Positions 39,456 through 44,538 of a DNA stretch of 44,538 nt are shown piece after piece. Both the position numbers and the translations under genes were made by a program. The stretch lies in assembly GCF_005889745.1 (NCBI RefSeq), contig NZ_VCKZ01000016.1, forward strand, positions 1 to 44,538, written 5' to 3'. Source of the DNA: Actinomadura geliboluensis (GTDB lineage Bacteria > Actinomycetota > Actinomycetes > Streptosporangiales > Streptosporangiaceae). How positions within the stretch are numbered: the stretch's first letter is position 1; each line of letters starts with the position of its first letter. The notes below the pieces were generated by a model that was not told the DNA's origin, searched no databases, and saw only the letters and a program-made list of their open reading frames with translations.

Positions 39456-39922
39456 AAAGTGAGGAGAGCGCCGGGCGCCGGGCGCCCGACCTGGGCATGC
39501 TCGCGGGACGGCTGATGCGGGTCCTGCAGGACGAGCTGTTCCAGCGGCTGGCCGAGCAGGGCCACCCGGACGTCCGGCCCCGGCACGGCACCGTGCTCGC
39601 CTTCCTCGACGCCGAGGGGATGCGCGCCACCGAGCTGTCGGCCCGGTCGGGCCAGCACAAGCAGATCGTCGGCACGATCGTGGACGAGCTGACCGCGCTC
39701 GGCTACGTCCGCCGCGAACCCGACCCGGCCGACCGGCGCGCGAAGCGGATCGTGCCCACCGAGCACGGCCTCGACGAGATCGCCAAGGCCCGCGCCATCC
39801 TCGCCGACATCGAGGACCGGCACCGGCGCGCCCTCGGCGACGCGGCGTTCACCGCCTTCAAGGACGCCTTCCAGCGGATCGTCCGCGACCAGAGCGACTG
39901 GCGGGAGCGAGGCGAGGGGTGA
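39449..39922 (+). CDS. MarR-family transcriptional regulator
   Basis: 157 residues with a winged helix: LAFLDAEGMRATELSARSG, QIVGTIVDELTALGYVRREPDPADRRAKRIVPTEHG. The wing signature DPADRRAKR is diagnostic for MarR. GTG 39449 has no ribosome site and lies close to a possible -10, so the transcript may be leaderless. A perfect palindrome covers the start, and a near copy lies near 29952, making it a candidate regulator of the DUF1801 gene and the glycosidase operon. The following aldo/keto reductase gene, 68 bases on, is the other likely target. Ligand unknown. Confidence 0.92.
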   Translation: MTKSEESAGRRAPDLGMLAGRLMRVLQDELFQRLAEQGHPDVRPRHGTVLAFLDAEGMRATELSARSGQHKQIVGTIVDELTALGYVRREPDPADRRAKRIVPTEHGLDEIAKARAILADIEDRHRRALGDAAFTAFKDAFQRIVRDQSDWRERGEG

Positions 39923-39990
39923 TGTTCGGCGGCCGGTCTCGTGGGCACGATCGGCTCGGCACACACCATCAGCGAGGGGGGACGGTCACC

Positions 39991-40821
39991 GTGACGGTAC
40001 CGAAGGTCGACCTCATCGACGGGGCCGCGATGCCGCAGCTCGGCTTCGGGGTGTTCCAGGTCGGCGACGACGAGGCCGAGCGGGCGGTCGCGACGGCGCT
40101 GGAGAACGGCTACCGCAGCATCGACACGGCCAGCGCATACCAGAACGAGGAGGGCGTCGGGCGCGCGCTGCGCGCCTCGGGCCTGCCCCGCGACGAGCTG
40201 TTCGTCACGACCAAGCTATGGAACAGCGAACAGGGCCACGACAACGCCCTGCGCGCCTGCGAGGCGAGCCTGTCCCGCCTCGGCCTGGACCGGCTGGACC
40301 TCTACCTGATCCACTGGCCCATGCCGGGCCGCGGGCTGTACCTGGAGACCTGGCGGGCGCTGGAGAAGCTCAAGGCCGACGGGCGGGTCCGCTCGATCGG
40401 GGTGTCCAACTTCACGGTGGAGGCGCTGCGACGGGTCATCGACGAGGCCGACGTCGTCCCGGCGGTCAACCAGATCGAGCTGCACCCGTACTTCCAGCAG
40501 GACGGGTTGCGCGCGTTCCACCGCGACCACGGCATCCACACCGAGGCGTGGGCGCCGCTCGGGCAGGGGCACGGCCTGCTGGACGACCCGGCGCTCGCCC
40601 GCATCGCCGAGGCCCACGGCCGCACCCCGGCGCAGATCGTGCTGCGCTGGCACCTCGACATCGGCAACATCGTCATCCCCAAGTCGGTCACGCCGTCCCG
40701 GATCGCCGAGAACATCGACGTGTTCGGGTTCGAGCTGACCCCCGACGACCTGAGCGCGATCGGCGAACTGGACAAGGGCATCCGCGTCGGCCCCGACCCG
40801 GCGACCTTCGAGTCGGCCTGA
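39991..40821 (+). CDS. aldo/keto reductase
   Basis: 276-residue NADPH-dependent aldo/keto reductase of the 2,5-diketo-gluconate-reductase type. The catalytic tetrad is visible: Asp and Tyr in SIDTASAYQNE, Lys in VTTKLW and His in LIHWPMP. C-terminal cofactor loop: VIPKSVTPSRIAENIDVF. GTG 39991 behind a GAGGGGGGA element gives the standard start (MTVPKVDLIDGAAMPQLGFG); earlier in-frame codons add only unrelated residues. It follows the marR gene and may be controlled by it. A role in detoxifying aldehydes such as lactaldehyde is possible but not shown. Confidence 0.92.
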   Translation: MTVPKVDLIDGAAMPQLGFGVFQVGDDEAERAVATALENGYRSIDTASAYQNEEGVGRALRASGLPRDELFVTTKLWNSEQGHDNALRACEASLSRLGLDRLDLYLIHWPMPGRGLYLETWRALEKLKADGRVRSIGVSNFTVEALRRVIDEADVVPAVNQIELHPYFQQDGLRAFHRDHGIHTEAWAPLGQGHGLLDDPALARIAEAHGRTPAQIVLRWHLDIGNIVIPKSVTPSRIAENIDVFGFELTPDDLSAIGELDKGIRVGPDPATFESA

Positions 40822-40870
40822 CCCCGGCGCCGCCGGCCCCACCGCGACCCCGGTATCCGTCACGGACCGT

Positions 40871-40891
40871 CACGGAGCGTAACGTTCCGTG
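40871..40891 (+). promoter_or_regulatory. leaderless promoter and inverted repeat before a small gene
   Basis: CACGGAGCG-TAA-CGTTCCGTG is an inverted repeat with 8 of 9 pairs. Inside it TAACGT (40880-40885) is a -10 element followed by exactly seven bases and the ATG at 40893, the pattern of a leaderless transcript. CGTCACGGA also occurs twice just upstream (40859-40867 and 40868-40876 region). Confidence 0.45.
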
Positions 40892-40892
40892 C

Positions 40893-41117
40893 ATGGGGGA
40901 CGAGCGGGGGAGCTGGACGGGTCCCGGCGGGCTGCGCGTCACGGCGGTGCCGCTGACGGGCGCGCACCGGGTGCTGGCGGAGTACGCGGGCGTACACGGG
41001 GAGAGCGCGTTCCTGGTGACGCGCGGCGGCGAGCTGGTCGGCCGCGGCTACTACCCGTCGGTCGACGAACTCGCCGAGGTCGTCGACCTGGCCGAGCTGC
41101 GCCCGTGCGGACGCTGA
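40893..41117 (+). CDS. small conserved-type hypothetical protein
   Basis: 74 residues, start ATG 40893. I do not recognise a named family with confidence; similar short proteins with the pattern VTRGGELVGRGYYPSVDELAEVVDLAEL are common in actinomycetes. No signal peptide, membrane segment or cysteine cluster. The TAACGT element followed by seven bases before the ATG supports a real, leaderless gene. It lies between an aldo/keto reductase and a sugar-kinase gene on the same strand, with gaps of 71 and 54 bases. Confidence 0.65.
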   Translation: MGDERGSWTGPGGLRVTAVPLTGAHRVLAEYAGVHGESAFLVTRGGELVGRGYYPSVDELAEVVDLAELRPCGR

Positions 41118-41171
41118 GCGGGGCGGCCGGGGGTTGCGCGGGCCGCCGCCGCGCGTGTAGGGCATTGTCCC

Positions 41172-42068
41172 GTGGATGAGCGCTGGGACGTCGTCGTCGT
41201 CGGATCGGTCAACGCGGACCTCGTGGTCGGCGTCGAGCGGCGGCCCGCGCCGGGGGAGACCGTCCTCGGCTCCGACCTCGCCGTCCATCCGGGTGGCAAG
41301 GGCGCCAATCAGGCGGTCGCGGCGGCGCGGCTCGGCGGCCGGGCCGCGCTCGTCGGGCGGGTCGGCGACGACGGGCACGGCGCACTGCTGCGCGGCGCGC
41401 TCGCCGCGGCCGGCGTGGGCCTGGACCATCTGGCGACCACGCCCGGGGTGCCGACCGGCGTCGCGCTGATCACCGTCGGGCCGGACGGCGACAACAGCAT
41501 CATCGTCTCGCCCGGCGCCAACGCCCGGCTCGGGCCCGCCGACGTCGCCGCCGCCCGCGACCTGATCGCCGCCGCGTCCGTCGTGTCGTTCCAGCTGGAG
41601 GTGCCGCTGCCCGCCGTGGAGGCCGCCGCCGGCGTCGCCGGCGGGCGCGTCGTGCTCAACCTGTCGCCGCCCGCGCCCGTCCCCGCCGGGCTGCTCGCCC
41701 GCTGCGACCCGCTCGTCGTCAACGAGCACGAGGCCGCGTACCTGCTCGACGGCGAGCCCGGCGACCCCCGGGACGCCGCCGCCGCGCTCGCCCGCTCCGG
41801 GCCGCGCTCGGCCGTCGTCACGCTCGGCGCGGACGGCGCCGTGGTCGCCGACGGCGACGGCGTCACCGCGATCCCGGCGCCGGCGGCCGACGCCGTCGAC
41901 ACCACCGGCGCCGGCGACGCCTTCACCGCCGCGCTCTGCCTGCGCCTCGCCAGGGGCGACGCGCTGCGCGACGCCGCCCGGTACGCGGCCCGCGCGGGCG
42001 CCGCCGCCGTCCGCCGGCGCGGCGCGCAGAGCTCCTTCCCGACCCCGGCGGAGCTGCCCGCGCCCTAG
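41172..42068 (+). CDS. rbsK: ribokinase-like PfkB-family carbohydrate kinase
   Basis: 298 residues with both PfkB signatures: an N-terminal glycine-rich stretch HPGGKGANQAVAAARLGG and the C-terminal DTTGAGDAFTAAL containing the anion hole and catalytic Asp. Length and sequence order match ribokinase. GTG 41172 has no clear ribosome site; an imperfect TAGGGC element lies eight bases ahead, so the transcript may be leaderless. Its stop overlaps by two bases the stop of the opposite-strand PH-domain gene. The true sugar is not proved, and it could serve the isomerase-family gene at 25168. Confidence 0.88.
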   Translation: MDERWDVVVVGSVNADLVVGVERRPAPGETVLGSDLAVHPGGKGANQAVAAARLGGRAALVGRVGDDGHGALLRGALAAAGVGLDHLATTPGVPTGVALITVGPDGDNSIIVSPGANARLGPADVAAARDLIAAASVVSFQLEVPLPAVEAAAGVAGGRVVLNLSPPAPVPAGLLARCDPLVVNEHEAAYLLDGEPGDPRDAAAALARSGPRSAVVTLGADGAVVADGDGVTAIPAPAADAVDTTGAGDAFTAALCLRLARGDALRDAARYAARAGAAAVRRRGAQSSFPTPAELPAP

Positions 42069-42493
42069 CGGCTCGTGCGGGCCCGCAGCCGGTACAGCTC
42101 GTCGGCGACGTCGTGGACGTCGGAGCCGAGGTCGAACGCGCTGAGCAGGTGCAGGTCGTCGGCGGTCTCGATCTCCAGCATCCGGGTGTGCAGCAGCAGC
42201 CGGCGCCGCTCGTCGACCCGGATCGCGGTGACCTCGTCCCACCGGATGTGGCGGTGCCCCGCGTAGCCGGTGACGACGGTGAGGCCGTCCCCGTCGGCGG
42301 CGAGCCGGACCGGCGCGACCAGGTCGCGCAGCGCGAGCCCGTTCAGCCCGATCGCCGCGGCGGCCGCGAGGAACAGGAACTGCGGGTCATGGCTGTAGAG
42401 GACGATGAGCGCCGTGACGGCCGCCGCGGCGGCGCACTTCACCGCCACGTGACCAGGAGGTACCCGCCATCTGCGCCGTGATCCCGCTTCCAT
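42065..42493 (-). CDS. PH-domain membrane protein
   Basis: 142 residues. Two hydrophobic segments lie near the N-terminus ([18 protein letters not shown] and [17 protein letters not shown]), followed by a bacterial PH-like domain (bPH_6 type: [26 protein letters not shown]), similar in kind to mycobacterial Cfp6. Function unknown. ATG 42493 follows a -10-like TACGGT by seven bases, suggesting a leaderless mRNA. Divergent from the exopolyphosphatase-like gene and convergent with the kinase gene. Confidence 0.85.
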   Translation of the reverse strand: MEAGSRRRWRVPPGHVAVKCAAAAAVTALIVLYSHDPQFLFLAAAAAIGLNGLALRDLVAPVRLAADGDGLTVVTGYAGHRHIRWDEVTAIRVDERRRLLLHTRMLEIETADDLHLLSAFDLGSDVHDVADELYRLRARTSR

Positions 42494-42500
42494 GCCCGAC

Positions 42501-42549
42501 ACCGTAGCCGCTCCCGGCACCGGACCGGCCCCGGCCCGTCCGGTAGCGT
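42501..42549. promoter_or_regulatory. divergent pair of leaderless promoters
   Basis: On the minus strand TACGGT (42506-42501) stands seven bases before ATG 42493. On the plus strand TAGCGT (42544-42549) stands seven bases before ATG 42557. Both fit TANNNT followed by a leaderless start. The whole intergenic spacer is only 63 bases. Confidence 0.55.
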
Positions 42550-42556
42550 CGCAACC

Positions 42557-43486
42557 ATGCGACTCGGCGTGCTGGACGTGGGATCGAACACCGTGCACCT
42601 GCTGGTGGTCGACGCCCACCGGGGGGCGCGGCCCCTGCCCGCGTACTCCCACAAGGCCGAACTGCGGCTCGCCGCCCATCTGGACGACGCCGACCGCCTG
42701 TCGGAGGAGGGCGAGGCGCTGCTGCGCGACTTCGTCGACGAGGCGCTGCGGGTCGCCGAGGACAAGGGCGTCGAGGACCTGGTGGCGTTCGCGACCTCCG
42801 CCGTCCGCGACGCCGCCAACGGCGAGGACGTGCTGGCCCGCATCCGGGCCGGCCGGGAGATCGACATCCGCGCGCTGTCCGGCGAGGAGGAGGCGCGGCT
42901 GACGTTCCTCGCCGTCCGGCGCTGGTTCGGCTGGTCGTCGGGGCGGCTGCTGGTGGTGGACATCGGCGGCGGCTCGCTGGAGATCGCGTCCGGCATCGAC
43001 GAGGAGCCGGACGTGGCGATCTCGCTGCCGCTCGGCGCGGGCCGGCTCACCCGCGACCGGTTCACCGCCGACCCGCCGCCCGCCGAGGAGATCCGCGAGC
43101 TGCGCCGGCACGTGCGGGCGGAGATCGCCCGGCGGGTCGGCGACGTCGCCCGGTACGGGCCCGCCGACCACGCGGTGGCCACGTCCAAGACGTTCAAGCA
43201 GCTCGCCCGGATCGCCGGGGCCGCGCCGTCCGCCGACGGGCCCTTCCAGCGCCGCACCCTGTCGGACGCCGACGTGACCGACTGGGCGGAGAAGCTCGCG
43301 CCGATGCCGTCCGCCGAGCGCGCCGAGCTGCCCGGCGTGTCGGAGAGCCGCGCCGAGCAGCTGCTCGCGGGCGCGGTCGTCGCGGACGCCGCGATGGACC
43401 TGTTCGGGCTGGCCGAGCTGGAGATCTGCCCGTGGGCGCTGCGCGAGGGCGTCATCCTGCGCCGGCTCGACATGATCACCGGCTGA
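42557..43486 (+). CDS. Ppx/GppA-type exopolyphosphatase
   Basis: 309 residues, the short mycobacterial PPX1-like form without the C-terminal HD-type domain. ASKHA-fold motifs: [18 protein letters not shown] (phosphate 1), [24 protein letters not shown] and [14 protein letters not shown] (phosphate 2). It would degrade polyphosphate or pppGpp; which of the two cannot be told from sequence. ATG 42557 is probably leaderless. It ends nine bases from the stop of the convergent TolB-like gene. Confidence 0.92.
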   Translation: MRLGVLDVGSNTVHLLVVDAHRGARPLPAYSHKAELRLAAHLDDADRLSEEGEALLRDFVDEALRVAEDKGVEDLVAFATSAVRDAANGEDVLARIRAGREIDIRALSGEEEARLTFLAVRRWFGWSSGRLLVVDIGGGSLEIASGIDEEPDVAISLPLGAGRLTRDRFTADPPPAEEIRELRRHVRAEIARRVGDVARYGPADHAVATSKTFKQLARIAGAAPSADGPFQRRTLSDADVTDWAEKLAPMPSAERAELPGVSESRAEQLLAGAVVADAAMDLFGLAELEICPWALREGVILRRLDMITG

Positions 43487-43495
43487 GCCGGCCGG

Positions 43496-44538
43496 CTACC
43501 AGTTCGGGTGGCCGAGGACGCGGCCCGCGGGGGTGAGGACGCGGTCGCCGGTGCCGTCGGCGCGCACCGCGTGGATCACCGGGTCGCTGACGGCGCCGCG
43601 CACGTAGCAGAGCCAGCGGCCGTCGCGCGACCACGCCGGGTCCATGTCGCGGACGGTCCCGGACGTCAGCGCGTGCGCGCCGGACCCGTCGGCGTTCATC
43701 ACCCAGATGTCGCTCCCGGTGCCCGGGCCCCGCACGTAGGCGATCTTGGAGCCGTCGGGGGACCATTCCGGGTCCACCGCGCGCACCCCGTCGGCGGTCA
43801 GCCGCGTCCAGGAGCCGCCGGGACGGTCCGCGTCCATGGTGTAGAGCTGCTCCGCGCCGCCGTCGCGCTTGCTCCAGAACACGATCCGGTTCGTGGACGA
43901 CCACATCGGGTCGTCCTTCGCCGAGTCGTCGGTGGTCAGCTGGGCGACCGCGCCGCCCTCGAGCGCGATCGCGAAGATCTGCCGGACGCCGTCCCGCTCG
44001 CCCATGTAGGCCAGGCGGGTGCCGTCGGGCGACCACGTCACCCGGGTGCCGCGCACGATCCCGGCAACCTTGCGGGCGCCGGACCCGTCGGCGTTCATCA
44101 CCCACGCCTCGCCGCCGCGGGCGTCCATCCGGGTGAACGCGACGCGCTTCCCGTCCGGTGACCGCTCGGGCAGGATGTCGCAGCTCGGGTCCTTGACGAG
44201 CGCCCGCACGGACCCGTCGCCGGGCGTGAACAGCCCGATGTCGCCGTGGCACGTCTTCGGCCAGCCCGGTTCGGTGTCGATGCGGACCAGCATCGACCCC
44301 TTCGGGAACGCCGCCGCCTCCGTCCCGCCCGTGCCGCCGGACGGCCGGGTCAGGTAGTAGACGCCGCCCGCCACGACCGCGGCGAGCAGCACGCCCGCCG
44401 CGGTGGAGGCGATGAGCACGGGACGCCGCCTGGAGCGCCCGGGGCCGCCGCTCGGCGCCACGGTCGTGGGCAGGACGGGCGGCGGCACCTCGTACTCGCG
44501 CGCCGTGCGCGGCTCCGGCACGGGCGGCTGCGGAACGG
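43496..44538 (-). CDS. membrane-anchored TolB-like beta-propeller protein, N-terminus beyond the window
   Basis: At least 347 codons, open at the window edge. The visible N-terminal part is Pro-rich and probably cytoplasmic, then RSRRRP and a membrane segment (VLIASTAAGVLLAAVVAGG). The outer part has about five PD40/TolB repeats (PERSPDGKRVAFT, WSPDGTRLAYM, PMWSSTNRIVFWS, PEWSPDGSKIAYV, PAWSRDGRWLCYV) with MNADGSGA loops. A GTG at 44521 could start a 341-residue protein, but no stop separates it from the edge and the preceding codons continue the Pro-rich pattern. It may be the sensor end of a receptor Ser/Thr kinase or a stand-alone protein. Confidence 0.82.
   Translation of the reverse strand, partial: VPQPPVPEPRTAREYEVPPPVLPTTVAPSGGPGRSRRRPVLIASTAAGVLLAAVVAGGVYYLTRPSGGTGGTEAAAFPKGSMLVRIDTEPGWPKTCHGDIGLFTPGDGSVRALVKDPSCDILPERSPDGKRVAFTRMDARGGEAWVMNADGSGARKVAGIVRGTRVTWSPDGTRLAYMGERDGVRQIFAIALEGGAVAQLTTDDSAKDDPMWSSTNRIVFWSKRDGGAEQLYTMDADRPGGSWTRLTADGVRAVDPEWSPDGSKIAYVRGPGTGSDIWVMNADGSGAHALTSGTVRDMDPAWSRDGRWLCYVRGAVSDPVIHAVRADGTGDRVLTPAGRVLGHPNW

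Noticed and set aside
40822..41171. GC-rich stems around the small gene as terminators
   Set aside because: The possible arms are short (about 7 bp) and widely spaced, which is expected by chance at this base composition.

Overview
This is a very G+C-rich actinobacterial chromosomal segment. I estimate 70-75% G+C by eye and did not count it. GTG starts, ATGA/GTGA gene overlaps and leaderless-looking promoters are frequent. The gene types (LAL-type LuxR regulator, Tat-exported glycosidases, PH-domain protein, short mycobacterial-type Ppx) fit a soil actinomycete such as Actinomadura or another Streptosporangiales member. Genus is an inference. I see no tRNA, rRNA, insertion sequence, phage gene or CRISPR array.

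Layout. (1) 1-5996, minus strand: a large LAL-type LuxR regulator, then an alpha/beta hydrolase with a cysteine in the nucleophile position, then a GMC (cholesterol-oxidase-like) flavoprotein that leaves the window. (2) 6252-11578, minus strand: a tightly overlapping operon, lacI-type regulator > lutA > lutB > lutC > rhamnulokinase. (3) 11829-20261, plus strand, divergent from (2): a sugar ABC importer (ATPase, two permeases, binding lipoprotein), L-rhamnose mutarotase, L-rhamnose isomerase and a fused rhamnulose-1-phosphate aldolase/lactaldehyde dehydrogenase. (4) 20398-39359: six very large exported glycosidases, five of GH78 (alpha-L-rhamnosidase) type and one of GH106 type, with an arabinose/fucose-isomerase-like gene among them and a small opposite-strand DUF1801 gene splitting them into two groups. 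(5) 39449-44538: MarR regulator, aldo/keto reductase, a small unknown protein, ribokinase-like kinase, PH-domain membrane protein, exopolyphosphatase-like protein and a TolB-like membrane protein leaving the window.

How it works together (inference from families). Exported rhamnosidases release L-rhamnose from plant or microbial glycosides. The ABC system imports it and RhaM interconverts its anomers. RhaI makes rhamnulose, RhaB phosphorylates it, and the fused RhaEW protein splits it to DHAP and L-lactaldehyde and oxidises the latter to L-lactate. LutABC then oxidises L-lactate to pyruvate. The window thus appears to hold a whole polymer-to-pyruvate route, with kinase and lactate oxidase on one side of a shared control region and importer, isomerase and aldolase on the other. 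AAAACGTTTT-like LacI sites lie in that control region. A second control circuit is suggested by a MarR-type palindrome over the marR start codon that recurs with identical spacing between the DUF1801 gene and the second glycosidase group.

The most unusual items are the shared MarR-type site, the Cys-nucleophile hydrolase beside a four-cysteine GMC enzyme, the divergence of catalytic motifs and accessory modules among the six glycosidases, a possible LacI site inside the ABC ATPase gene, and a near-identical 20-base hairpin at two places in the window.
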